Below, piece by piece: positions 1 to 7,835 of a stretch of 64,000 nucleotides of DNA (its first letter is position 1; every line of letters starts with the position of its first letter). A program made the position numbers and the translations under genes. Where the stretch lies: the NCBI RefSeq assembly GCF_019710575.1, contig NZ_JAHWFK010000032.1, forward strand, positions 124,001 to 188,000. Direction: 5' to 3'. The stretch comes from Paractinoplanes polyasparticus (lineage in GTDB: Bacteria; Actinomycetota; Actinomycetes; Mycobacteriales; Micromonosporaceae). The notes under the pieces were generated by a model. That model ran no database searches. It was not told where the DNA came from and was given only the letters and a program-made list of their open reading frames with translations.

Positions 1-380
1 GGCGGCCAGAGGCGGTGCAGGCCCTGCAGCACGAGGGTCGCGCCCTGGGCGTACAGATGCATGACCTGGTCGTCGAGAACCTGGTCGGTGATCTCGGCGC
101 CCGCCCCGCCACCGCCGGTGAAGCGCTCGGCCGGCAGCACCTTGCCCTGCTGGGCGACCCGCAGGAACGGGGTGCGCAGGCCGCGGCGGCTCAGCAGCTC
201 GTCGACGGCGTCCGGGGAGAGAAGGTCGGCGAAGCCGTCGGACCCGGCCAGCTCGCCGGCGCGGGACAGCAGCGGCGCCTTGCCCCAGTACGCGGCGGCG
301 AACTTGCCGGGCTCCACGGCCACAGCACGGGACAGCGCCGGGCGGTTCCCGCCCGGCGCCTCGTTCGTCGTGCCGGGCAT
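1..380 (-). CDS. JmjC/cupin-4 family hydroxylase, N-terminal part (cut by window edge)
   Basis: Reading leftward from ATG at 380, the frame is open for 126 codons to the window edge, so only the N-terminus is present. The translation has the opening typical of cupin-4/JmjC proteins: YWGKAPLL near residues 31-38, then a helical region and TLVLQGLHRLWP at the edge. Known members are Fe(II)/2-oxoglutarate oxygenases that hydroxylate protein or peptide side chains. The metal-binding HxD...H residues would lie beyond the edge and cannot be checked. The start is 2 nt from the stop of the repeat peptide at 383-634, so the two are probably co-transcribed and coupled. The family call is fairly safe from the N-terminal motif; the substrate is unknown, with the adjacent peptide an obvious candidate (inference). 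Confidence 0.7.
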   Translation of the reverse strand, partial: MPGTTNEAPGGNRPALSRAVAVEPGKFAAAYWGKAPLLSRAGELAGSDGFADLLSPDAVDELLSRRGLRTPFLRVAQQGKVLPAERFTGGGGAGAEITDQVLDDQVMHLYAQGATLVLQGLHRLWP

Positions 381-382
381 TG

Positions 383-634
383 TCAGGACGCGGTGCCGTC
401 GGCGCCGCCGTCGGTCCCACCCGGGTTCGCGCCACCGTCAGCCGGGCCCTCGCCCGCGCTGCCGTCCGCTCCGCCGTCGTGGCCCTGCGGGTTCGCGCCG
501 CCGTCGGCCGGGCCCTCGCCCGCGCTGCCGTCGGCGCCGCCGTCGTGCCCACCCGGGTTCGCGCCACCGTCGGCCGGACCCTCGCCGGCGCCGGGGCCCG
601 AGGTCGAGGTGATGTCGTTGTCGCTCAGAGACAT
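383..634 (-). CDS. Small tandem-repeat peptide (83 aa), candidate modified-peptide precursor
   Basis: ATG at 634 is preceded by AAGGAG (640-645 read on the minus strand), a strong ribosome site. The 83-residue product has a 15-residue leader-like segment (MSLSDNDITSTSGPG) followed by three near-identical 22-residue units starting AGEGPADGGANP, at residues 16-37, 38-59 and 60-81. Each unit carries one Asn, three Asp, one Glu and two Pro; His occurs in the first two units only. It has no membrane segment and no Cys. A leader plus a repeated core next to a JmjC-type oxygenase gene resembles a ribosomally made peptide substrate, but no known precursor family is recognised. It could instead be a disordered structural protein. 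The repeats also exist at DNA level (66-bp period). Confidence 0.65.
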   Translation of the reverse strand: MSLSDNDITSTSGPGAGEGPADGGANPGGHDGGADGSAGEGPADGGANPQGHDGGADGSAGEGPADGGANPGGTDGGADGTAS

Positions 635-723
635 GGAAACTCCTTCTTCGGTGGAGGACAGCGACCGCGTGGTACCCGGTGATCAACCGGTCTAACCCGG
701 TGTGACCGGGGTATCCCGGGGGG

Positions 724-1518
724 ATGCTGCGGATCGGGACGTCGGGCTGGCAGTACCGCGACTGGCGGCCGGAGCGGGGCGGGGACGACACCGGCTACCT
801 GTATCCGGACGGGCTGCCCCAGCGGCTGTGGCTGGAGCACTACGCCGAACGCTTCGCGACCGTGGAGGTCAACAACGCGTTCTACCGGCTGCCGGAGCGC
901 TCGACCTTCGAGCAGTGGCGGCAGCGCACCCCGGACGACTTCTGTGTGGCGGTGAAGATGAGCCGCTACCTGACCCACATCAAGCGCCTGAAGGAGCCGC
1001 AGGAGCCGGTGGCCCGGTTCTTCGAGCGGGCGACCGCGCTCGGCGACAAGCTGGGGCCGGTGCTGCTGCAGCTGCCGCCGAACCTGAAGGCCGACCTGGG
1101 CGCGCTCGACGAGACGCTGAGCCTGTTCCCGGCCGGCGTCCGGGTCGCGGTGGAGCCCCGGCACGACACGTGGTGGACCGAGGACTGCCGGCGGCTGCTC
1201 GCGAAGCACGGGGCGGCGCTGTGCTGGGCCGACCGGCTGAGCCGGCCCGTCACTCCCCAGTGGGACACCGCCGACTTCGTCTACCTGCGGCTGCACGAGG
1301 GGCGGGCGCGACCGTGGCCCCGCTACGGACGGGCTGCGCTCCGGTCGTGGGTGGAGCGTCTGGCCTGCGTACGGGATGCTTTCGTGTTCTTCAACAACGA
1401 CCCCGGCGGCGCGGCGGTCATCGACGCCGGCGTGCTGGCGGGCGCCGCCGAGCGGCGGGGCCTGGCGATCACCCGGGTGCCCCGCCTTAAGGTGAGACCG
1501 TGCGCAACATCGAGCTGA
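724..1518 (+). CDS. DUF72 family protein (264 aa)
   Basis: The protein opens LRIGTSGWQYRDW and continues with the DUF72 core: VEVNNAFYRLP near residue 40, FCVAVKMSRYLTH near 75, VAVEPRHDTWW near 145, VYLRLHEG near 190 and FVFFNNDPGG near 220. The length is normal for the family, which has a TIM-barrel-like fold and no established reaction. The ATG is preceded by a G-run that can act as ribosome site. The 3' end overlaps the GTG start of the aminotransferase by 19 nt, so the two are probably translated together. A second DUF72 gene lies just beyond on the opposite strand at 2268-3149. Confidence 0.85.
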   Translation: MLRIGTSGWQYRDWRPERGGDDTGYLYPDGLPQRLWLEHYAERFATVEVNNAFYRLPERSTFEQWRQRTPDDFCVAVKMSRYLTHIKRLKEPQEPVARFFERATALGDKLGPVLLQLPPNLKADLGALDETLSLFPAGVRVAVEPRHDTWWTEDCRRLLAKHGAALCWADRLSRPVTPQWDTADFVYLRLHEGRARPWPRYGRAALRSWVERLACVRDAFVFFNNDPGGAAVIDAGVLAGAAERRGLAITRVPRLKVRPCATSS

Positions 1519-2291
1519 ACGGCCGGACGCCCGACCTCGCCGAGATTCACCGGCTCGCCTCGGTCAACTACGGCCACTTCACGTCGATGCAGGTCCGCGA
1601 CAGGTCCGTCCGCGGCCTGGGGCTGCACTTCGCCCGCCTGGCCGACGCCAACGAGGAGTTCTTCGGCTGGCGGGCCGAGCTCGATGACGAGCACCGGCTG
1701 CGCGAGCTGATCCTGCGGGCGCTGGGCGACGCCCGGGACGCCTCGGTACGGGTGTCCTACGTGCCCGGCGCCGACCCGGCCGGCCCGCCCGACGTGGTGG
1801 TGGCCGTGTCCGAGCCCGCCTCCGACGAGCCGGCCCCGCCGCTGCGGGTGCGCATCGACCCCGACTTCCGGCGCGAGTGGCCCGAGCACAAGCACTCCGC
1901 CACGATGAGCCTGTTCCGCGCGCAGCGGCTGGCCCGGTCGGCCGGCTACGACGACGCGCTGTCGGTCGGCCCCGACCGGCTGGTGCGCGAGGGCACGGTC
2001 TGGAACGTCGCGTTCTTCAACGGCGATCAGGTGATCTGGCCGCAGGCGCCCATGCTGCGGGGCGTCACCATGGTGCTGTTGCAGATCGCGCTGACCATGC
2101 GGGGCGTGCCGTGGACGATGCGCCCGGTGCCCATGTCGGAACTGCTGGACTTCACCGCGGCGGTCGCCGTCAACTCGCGCAGCGTCCGGCAGGAGATCGC
2201 CTCGATCGACGACCTGACCTACTCGGCCGGCGACAAACTGGCCGAGCTGCTGGGCGAGGCCTACGCGTCAGTCCCCTTCGACACCCTCTAG
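1500..2291 (+). CDS. Class IV aminotransferase family protein (263 aa)
   Basis: Starts at GTG 1500 inside the end of the DUF72 gene. The sequence follows the PLP fold-type IV pattern: an N-terminal substrate domain beginning MRNIELNGRTP, a candidate Schiff-base lysine in EHKHSATMS (Lys131), then REGTVWNVAFFNGDQVIWP and LRGVT, corresponding to the EGxxxNxFxV and G-I/V-T motifs that bind PLP. Relatives include branched-chain and D-amino-acid aminotransferases and aminodeoxychorismate lyase; the substrate cannot be read from sequence. The start is fixed by the overlap with the upstream gene. The 3' end overlaps the convergent DUF72 gene by 24 nt. Confidence 0.85.
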   Translation: MRNIELNGRTPDLAEIHRLASVNYGHFTSMQVRDRSVRGLGLHFARLADANEEFFGWRAELDDEHRLRELILRALGDARDASVRVSYVPGADPAGPPDVVVAVSEPASDEPAPPLRVRIDPDFRREWPEHKHSATMSLFRAQRLARSAGYDDALSVGPDRLVREGTVWNVAFFNGDQVIWPQAPMLRGVTMVLLQIALTMRGVPWTMRPVPMSELLDFTAAVAVNSRSVRQEIASIDDLTYSAGDKLAELLGEAYASVPFDTL

Positions 2292-3149
2292 CAGCTCGAT
2301 CATCTCGGTCGCGTTGCGCTGGGCGTAATCCCGGTAGCAGTTGTTGAAAAGTACGTGCGTCGTGTCGGCGTCGTCGGCCAGCGCGCGCAGGCGCGGCGCC
2401 CACTCGGACAGCTCGCGGCGCGAGTACTCGTACCCGAACTTCTCGTGGATGTCCTTGCTCGTCCACTTGTCGCTGTGGCCGTGGAAACGCACCACGGCCA
2501 GGCCCGAGGTGGCGGCCAGCACGGGCGGCACCGACGACTTGTGGCCCTGCGGCATGTCGACGCCCACGAAGCTGAGCTTGTGGGCGCGCAGGAAGTCGAG
2601 CGTCTCGGTCTGGTTGGCGCCGTCGAACCAGGAGGCGTTGCGGAACTCGAAGACTCCGACGATCGGCTTGCACCGGGCGGCCACCTCGAGCACGTAGTCC
2701 TTGTTGGAGCGGCGGATGCCGAACCACGGCGGGAACTGGAAGAGGACCGCGCCGAGCTTCCCGGCCTCGGCGAGCGGGTCGAGCGCCGCCAGGAAACGGC
2801 TCCAGACCTCCTCGTACGCCTGCGCGGGCAGGTCGCCGGGGTAGACGTTCTTCTTGTCGGTCTCGGGCCGCAGATCCTTGTAGATCGCCGACACCCGGGT
2901 CGGGTGGCCGGTCAGCAGGCTGAACGCCTTGATGTTGAACGTGAAGCCGGCCGGCGTCCGCTCGGCCCAGAGCCTGGTCGTCTGCTCGGCGGGCGGGCCG
3001 TAGTACGTCGAGTCGACCTCGACCACCCGGTACTGCCGGGCGTAGTAGGCCAGCCGCTTCTCGGGGTTGTCGGCGCTTGCCGGGTACCAGCCCGAGTCGA
3101 GCAGGGTCTTGTCGGTCCAGGACGCCGTGCCCACGTCGATCGTGCCCAT
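2268..3149 (-). CDS. DUF72 family protein (293 aa)
   Basis: ATG at 3149 gives MGTIDVGTASWTDKTLL, the usual DUF72 opening; an in-frame extension to 3188 is possible but adds a basic stretch unlike the family. Core motifs are VVEVDSTYYGPP near residue 45, FTFNIKAFSLLTGHP near 70, VGVFEFRNASW near 155, VVRFHGH near 210 and HVLFNNCYRDYA near 265. It differs from the copy at 724-1518 in length and detail, so the two are paralogues and not a recent duplication. Function is unknown. It converges on the aminotransferase with a 24-nt overlap. Confidence 0.85.
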   Translation of the reverse strand: MGTIDVGTASWTDKTLLDSGWYPASADNPEKRLAYYARQYRVVEVDSTYYGPPAEQTTRLWAERTPAGFTFNIKAFSLLTGHPTRVSAIYKDLRPETDKKNVYPGDLPAQAYEEVWSRFLAALDPLAEAGKLGAVLFQFPPWFGIRRSNKDYVLEVAARCKPIVGVFEFRNASWFDGANQTETLDFLRAHKLSFVGVDMPQGHKSSVPPVLAATSGLAVVRFHGHSDKWTSKDIHEKFGYEYSRRELSEWAPRLRALADDADTTHVLFNNCYRDYAQRNATEMIELLEGVEGD

Positions 3150-3174
3150 GTATTGCACGCTAACCCCGATACGG

Positions 3175-3204
3175 CGGGTCCGCCGCACACCGGCGGCGGA
3201 CCCG
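3175..3204 (-). terminator. 12-bp stem hairpin downstream of the DksA-like gene
   Basis: CGGGTCCGCCGC (3175-3186) and GCGGCGGACCCG (3193-3204) are perfect inverted copies separated by 6 nt. The hairpin lies 24-53 nt after the stop of the zinc-finger gene ending at 3228 and before the DUF72 start. No clear U-tract follows, as is common in high-GC actinomycetes. Confidence 0.55.
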
Positions 3205-3227
3205 GACGTCTCGGGGTGGCGGGCGGA

Positions 3228-3644
3228 TCAGCCGGCTCGGCGCTCGCGGTTCTGCTTGCAGTTGACGCACGTGGTGGCGGACGGGAAGATCTCGAGCCGC
3301 TCCCACGGGATCGGGTTGTGGCAGGCCTCGCAGTTGCCGTACGAGCCCTCGTCGAGACGCGCCATGGCGTGCTCAGCCTGGGTGCGCCGGTCGAGCAGAG
3401 TGCGCAGCAGCGAGGTCGCCGCGTCGCGCTCGGCCGTCTTGGAGCCGCTGTCGGCCTGGTCGTCGCCGGCGGAGTCGCCGATCTCGACCAGCCGGAGCTG
3501 CTGGTTCTCGGCCACAGCCGCCTCGTACTCGCTGTTCAGGTCGTTGAACCGGCTGCGCAGGACGGCCCGGATCTGGTCGATCTCCTCCGGCGTACGCCCC
3601 TTCGCGGCACTCTTGCCCGTGATGACCGCTTGATTGACGAGCAT
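3228..3644 (-). CDS. DksA/TraR-family zinc-finger protein (138 aa)
   Basis: ATG 3644 with GGGAG upstream gives MLVNQAVITGKSAAKG; a longer frame exists but begins with a basic non-conserved stretch. Residues 15-100 are helical and charged (EEIDQIRAVLRSRFNDLNSEYEAA...). The C-terminus carries the four-cysteine DksA/TraR finger: CEACH followed about 20 residues later by CVNCKQN. The family binds RNA polymerase through the secondary channel or acts as a general regulator; many actinobacterial members are uncharacterised. It is a single-gene unit with a strong hairpin after it. Confidence 0.85.
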   Translation of the reverse strand: MLVNQAVITGKSAAKGRTPEEIDQIRAVLRSRFNDLNSEYEAAVAENQQLRLVEIGDSAGDDQADSGSKTAERDAATSLLRTLLDRRTQAEHAMARLDEGSYGNCEACHNPIPWERLEIFPSATTCVNCKQNRERRAG

Positions 3645-3808
3645 GCGCTCCCTGCCCTTCCTCTGCCCCTGCCGGTGGTGCCCCCGAAGCCGACGCCAAC
3701 GCACCGTGGTGCCGCCTGATACCCACCGCCGAAGATCCCAAACGGGGCCTCCGCTGAAAAAGTAACCGGAGCATAACTGTCAGTGGTGGGTTCCGCTACA
3801 GACTCGCT

Positions 3809-4441
3809 TCATGAACGTTCGAGGACCATCGCCGGACGACGTGGATCATCGACGCGCAGGACCACGTCGGCGAACGAGGCGGGCCCGACCTCCTCGGCGT
3901 ACCGGCTGAAAGCGGGCAGCGTCCAGGCGTCCTCGGCGGGGGTCCGGCGGAGCAGCGCGGCGGCCGACATCTCCAGGTGCACCGTGACGTCGAAGGCAAG
4001 CCCGCCACCGAGCAGGAGGGGGCCGCTGACCAGCAGAATCGTGCCCGCCGAAAGCTCGGTGTAGGACTCGCGGGCGGCTCGGTCGGCGGTGGCGTCCCAG
4101 AGCCGGGCGAGCACCCGCCCGGAGCCGCCGGGACCGGCCGGATCGAGTACCTCGCGGGCCAGCCCGGCCTCGTCGAACCAACCCTGGTAGTACGAGTCCG
4201 GGTCGTTGCGGCCGAACTCCAGGCGCAGTGACGCGGGTCGCAGGAAGTCGGCGGTGTCTATCCGCATGGCGGGACGGCCCCGGGCCCGCAGCGGGCCGAC
4301 CAGGGCGTCGGCCAGCTCCCCCGGGCCGGCCGCCGGGGCGCCGTCGAAGGCGACCCGGAGGTAACTGTCGGATTCCCGACTTGTCAGCAGATCGGCGAGC
4401 TCCTCGACGAGGACGTCGGTGGAGATGGGGCGGACACGCAC
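3809..4441 (-). CDS. Uridine-kinase-like P-loop protein with degenerate Walker A (210 aa)
   Basis: The layout matches the short actinobacterial uridine kinase-like family: strand LRVAFDGAP near residue 28, a nucleotide-sensing middle (MRIDTADFLRPASLRLEFG, then DSYYQGWFDEAGL), and TILLVSGPLLL near 135. The Walker A position reads DGAPAAGPGELADAL in place of GxxxxGK[ST], so the phosphate-binding lysine is absent. Catalysis is therefore doubtful, and the protein may bind a nucleotide without phosphorylating it. The gene is 9 nt downstream of the winged-helix gene on the same strand and is probably co-transcribed with it. Confidence 0.6.
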   Translation of the reverse strand: MRVRPISTDVLVEELADLLTSRESDSYLRVAFDGAPAAGPGELADALVGPLRARGRPAMRIDTADFLRPASLRLEFGRNDPDSYYQGWFDEAGLAREVLDPAGPGGSGRVLARLWDATADRAARESYTELSAGTILLVSGPLLLGGGLAFDVTVHLEMSAAALLRRTPAEDAWTLPAFSRYAEEVGPASFADVVLRVDDPRRPAMVLERS

Positions 4442-4450
4442 CCGTCGACG

Positions 4451-5047
4451 TTACTCGTTGGGCTTGATCACGACGTGGGCGTCGTCGGAGAGGCGGTAGC
4501 CGACACCGTAGACGGTGGTGATCAGTGGCGCCGTGCCGCCGAGCTTGAGGCGCAGGCGCCGCACGTGCACGTCGACGGTGCGCTCGCCGGTGTGGTCGTA
4601 GCCCCAGACTCCGGTCAGCAGCTGCGCGCGGGTGAAGACACGGCGCGGGCGCTCGGCCAGGAAGAGCAGCAGATCGAACTCGAGGCGGGTCAGCGGCAGC
4701 GGCTGACCGTCGACGATCACCTGACGGGTGCCGGTGAGCAGCCGCACCTCGGGACCGGCAGCCAGGTCGGCTTCGCGCGGCGCCAGGTCGCCCGCGGCCG
4801 CGTCGCCCGCGAACATCTCGCCCGGCGCGGCGGCAGCCTCCATGGTGACCGTGCCGTGGCTGACCTCGACCAGCTCGCGGACGGCCTCGATGAGCTTGTG
4901 GGCCTGCGGCGAGATGGAGTCACCGGTCAGCGGGATGGCGACCGTGACGGTCAGGGCGGGTTCCGACGGGCGACGGGCGGCGGCGGAGCCACGGCCCGGG
5001 CCGGTGGCATGTCGGGCGAGCCGTGGTGAAAGCGCACTGGCCGGCAT
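4451..5047 (-). CDS. Receiver-less OmpR/PhoB-type winged-helix regulator (198 aa)
   Basis: The C-terminal 100 residues are a complete OmpR-type effector domain: VRLLTGTRQVIVDGQPLPLTRLEFDLLLFLAERP, then VFTRAQLLTGVWGYDHTGERTVDVHVRRLRLKL and ITTVYGVGYRL. The N-terminal part (residues 1-95) is Ala/Pro-rich and lacks the phospho-acceptor aspartate and lysine of a response-regulator receiver, so it is not a normal two-component output protein. No sensor kinase is adjacent. ATG 5047 follows a G-run (AGGGGG). The upstream gap (5048-5423) is comparatively AT-rich and probably holds its promoter. Confidence 0.75.
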   Translation of the reverse strand: MPASALSPRLARHATGPGRGSAAARRPSEPALTVTVAIPLTGDSISPQAHKLIEAVRELVEVSHGTVTMEAAAAPGEMFAGDAAAGDLAPREADLAAGPEVRLLTGTRQVIVDGQPLPLTRLEFDLLLFLAERPRRVFTRAQLLTGVWGYDHTGERTVDVHVRRLRLKLGGTAPLITTVYGVGYRLSDDAHVVIKPNE

Positions 5048-5369
5048 TTAGTTGATCCCCCTGAAAGCTGGCGCACCTGAATAGGCGTGTCGGTAATCGA
5101 ATACGTCCGATCACCCTCCGTAAAGCCGCGGATGATATTTCCGCCAGCGGAGTTGCGGGGTCAACCCGTCAACCACACTGTGGGAAAATCGTTCCACCGC
5201 GGAAAATGCATTCCGGTAACAGATTCTGTCAGACTGATTACGCGTTGCCGAACGCATGGCGCGCTGTTCATATGAGCCGCGGGGAGCGTTTCCGCTGCTC
5301 GGGGCCCCTATCACGACGCGATCACGGCGGCATTCTGAGACGAGAGACACACGATTCTTCGTTGCCGGT
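5048..5369. other. Intergenic region, relatively AT-rich, no gene seen
   Basis: About 320 bp between the start of the winged-helix gene and the secA2 terminator. No convincing open frame or tRNA is visible. It is lower in GC than its surroundings and probably carries the promoter and leader of the winged-helix gene. Confidence 0.5.
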
Positions 5370-5406
5370 GCAAAAAGAATCCGGGCGTTCCCGAAGGAAC
5401 GCCCGG
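5370..5406 (-). terminator. Rho-independent terminator of secA2
   Basis: CCGGGCGTTC (5381-5390) pairs perfectly with GAACGCCCGG (5397-5406) across a 6-nt loop. On the minus strand the stem is followed by ATTCTTTTTG, a real U-tract, 18 nt after the secA2 stop. This is the clearest intrinsic terminator in the window. Confidence 0.88.
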
Positions 5407-5423
5407 ACGACAGTTGCCCTTTG

Positions 5424-7715
5424 TTACTCGCTCCGGCCGACCAGCCGGCGACCGACGGCGGCGATGAGCCGATCGAGTTCCGAACCGAACGGGTTGTCGT
5501 GCACGAGGTACGTCCACGTGGCGCTGGGCCGGACGATCTTGGCGCGGTCGGGCTCCCAGCCCTCGCTGAAGTCGGTCTCCTCGAAGGTCTCGATGGTCCG
5601 CTTCTCGATCTCGAGCAGCACCTTCTGGAACGCCGGCACGGCGGCCCGGTGGAACTCGTCGAGCGGGTCGAGCTTGCCCAGCGCACGCAGGTGCACGCCC
5701 TCACGCACCTCGGACAGCTCGGCCAGGTGCTCGACCCACAGCCGGTCGAGGTGGAACAGCGCGATGGCCCGGGCCGCGTCGGACAGCACGTCCTCGTCGA
5801 GTTCCTTGGCCTTCTCGGGCGACCGCTCCAGCAGCATGATCGCGGCGACCTCGGAGGTGAGGAGACGCTCGCGGCGCTCGGCCATCGCCACCCGCTGCTG
5901 CTCGATCACCACGCTGTAGCGCCAGGTGTTGCGGTGGATCTCGTGGTTGACGCCCTCGGCCACCCGCTGAGCGTGCTCGACCGCGTAGTCGACCTGCTCG
6001 TCGTGGACGACGCCGTCCATGTCCATCCGCGGCGAGGCGGGCAGGATGTCGCCGGCGTGCCGGGTGACCAGCTCGTCCTCGAGGCTGACGAAGAAGACCG
6101 AGCCACCGGGGTCGCCCTGGCGACCGGCCCGGCCGCGCAGCTGGTCGTCGACGCGGCGGCTGTCGTGGCGACCCGCGCCGATGACGTAGAGGCCGCCGAG
6201 CTCGACCACCGCGTCCCGGTCGGCCTCGTCACTGCCGCCGAGGCGGATGTCGACGCCGCGGCCGGCCATCTGGGTCGAGACGGTCACCGCGGCCAGCGCG
6301 CCGGCCTCGGCGATGATCCGGGCCTCCTCGGCGTCGTTCTTGGCGTTCAGCACGTTCGACGGCACGCCGACCGCGGCCAGCTGCTTGGCCAGCAGCTCGG
6401 ACGCCTTCACGTCGAGGGTGCCCACGAGCACCGGGCGGCCCTTCTCGTGCGCGATCTTGATTTCCTCGACCAGCGCCTCGTCGCGCGTCTCGTGCGCCGA
6501 GTAGATGCGGTCGGGCTCGTCGTCGCGGATGTTCTCGGCGTTCGACGGGATGACCGCGACCTCGAGCTTGAAGTATTCGCGCAGCTGCTCGCCGACGTGG
6601 ACCGCGGTGGCGGTCATGCCGCAGACCGTCTTGTAGAGCGCGATGTAGGCCTGCACGGTGATCGTGTCGAGGACCTCGCCCTCGGCGGTGGCGGTCAGGC
6701 CCTCCTTCGCCTCCACGGCGGCCTGCAGGCCGTCGGGCCAGCGCCGCCGCTGGGCGACCCGGCCGCGCATCTCGTCGATCAGCTCGACCGAGCCGTTGCG
6801 CACGATGTAGTCGACGTCGCGCCGCAGCAGGGCCTCGGCGTGCAGGGCCACGTTGACCGCGGACAGCTGCTGCACCTGGTCGTCGGCGTAGAGGTCGATG
6901 CCGAGCTGCTCCTCCATCTTCTTGAGCCCGGCCTCGGTGAAGGCCACGCTGCGGCCGTCCTCGGCCACCTCGTAGTCCTTGCCCGCCTTGAGCTCGCGCA
7001 CCAGCTCGGCCGCGTCGTGCACCGGGTCGGCCTCGGTGGCGATGCTGCCGGCCAGCACCATCGGCACGCGGGCCTCGTCGATCAGGATCGAGTCGGCCTC
7101 GTCGACGATCGCCGTGGCCAGCTCGCGCTGCACCCGGTCTTCCACGTCGGTGACCAGCTGGTCGCGCAGGTAGTCGAAGCCGGCCTCGCTGACCGAGACG
7201 TACGTGACGTCGGCCAGGTAGGCCTCGCGGCGCTCCTCGTGGGTCGACGTCTCGGTGACCCAGCCGACGCTGAGGCCGAGCAGCTTGTAGACCGGCTGCA
7301 TCCACTCGGCGTCGCGGCGGGCCAGATAGTCGTTGACGGTCAGGACGTGCACCGGGCCGTTACCCAGGCGGACGTGCCCGTAGGCGGCGACGACCGCGGT
7401 GAGCGTCTTGCCCTCACCGGTGGCCATCTCGGCGACCTTGCCCGAGAGCAGGGCCATCGCGCCCAGCAGCTGGACGTCGTACGGCCGCTGCTCGAGGGCC
7501 CGCTGGGCCGCCTCCCGACCGACGGCGCAGATCTCGGTGAAGTCGGACGCCTCGCCGGCCGCCGCGGTCAGCGCCTCGTCGTCCAGCTCGCGCAGCGCTT
7601 CCTCACGCGCGTCGATGGCCGGCAGACGCTTACTGAACGGCGCGAGGTCGACCGTCGTGCCCGGACGCTGCAAAAACTTGCGGAACCGGCTCTTCAGCCG
7701 CTGCGACACACCCAT
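5424..7715 (-). CDS. secA2: Accessory preprotein translocase ATPase SecA2 (763 aa)
   Basis: A SecA-family motor: Walker A MATGEGKT near residue 100, VHVLTVNDYLARRDAEWM near 120, the Walker B-like VDEADSILIDEARVPM near 205, and the second RecA domain with TVSTQMAGRGVDIRLGG and GAGRHDSRRVDDQLRGRAGRQGD. At about 763 residues it is shorter than housekeeping SecA (above 900) and lacks the C-terminal zinc-binding tail, which fits actinobacterial SecA2. SecA2 exports a subset of proteins, often without classical signal peptides. ATG 7715 is preferred; TTG 7724 is an in-frame alternative. The gene is monocistronic, ending in a strong terminator. Confidence 0.93.
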   Translation of the reverse strand: MGVSQRLKSRFRKFLQRPGTTVDLAPFSKRLPAIDAREEALRELDDEALTAAAGEASDFTEICAVGREAAQRALEQRPYDVQLLGAMALLSGKVAEMATGEGKTLTAVVAAYGHVRLGNGPVHVLTVNDYLARRDAEWMQPVYKLLGLSVGWVTETSTHEERREAYLADVTYVSVSEAGFDYLRDQLVTDVEDRVQRELATAIVDEADSILIDEARVPMVLAGSIATEADPVHDAAELVRELKAGKDYEVAEDGRSVAFTEAGLKKMEEQLGIDLYADDQVQQLSAVNVALHAEALLRRDVDYIVRNGSVELIDEMRGRVAQRRRWPDGLQAAVEAKEGLTATAEGEVLDTITVQAYIALYKTVCGMTATAVHVGEQLREYFKLEVAVIPSNAENIRDDEPDRIYSAHETRDEALVEEIKIAHEKGRPVLVGTLDVKASELLAKQLAAVGVPSNVLNAKNDAEEARIIAEAGALAAVTVSTQMAGRGVDIRLGGSDEADRDAVVELGGLYVIGAGRHDSRRVDDQLRGRAGRQGDPGGSVFFVSLEDELVTRHAGDILPASPRMDMDGVVHDEQVDYAVEHAQRVAEGVNHEIHRNTWRYSVVIEQQRVAMAERRERLLTSEVAAIMLLERSPEKAKELDEDVLSDAARAIALFHLDRLWVEHLAELSEVREGVHLRALGKLDPLDEFHRAAVPAFQKVLLEIEKRTIETFEETDFSEGWEPDRAKIVRPSATWTYLVHDNPFGSELDRLIAAVGRRLVGRSE

Positions 7716-7835
7716 GGCGCGCAACGGTACTTCATTTCCCTGAGTGGTTGGTCACGACTGCCGGGGCTCGACGCGTTTGTGTCGGTGTCCGGCCGGGCAC
7801 GTTGAGCCGGCAGATCGTGTAGTGAAGGAGGCAGG

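Noticed and set aside
15..695. 226-codon plus-strand frame over the repeat peptide
   Set aside because: Antisense of the JmjC N-terminus and repeat peptide, which have a strong ribosome site and a family match.
5256..7805. 849-codon open frame on the plus strand opposite secA2
   Set aside because: It is the antisense shadow of a well-supported SecA2 gene. The translation is low-complexity Arg/Val/Leu/Gly without motifs, a normal effect of high-GC codon bias.
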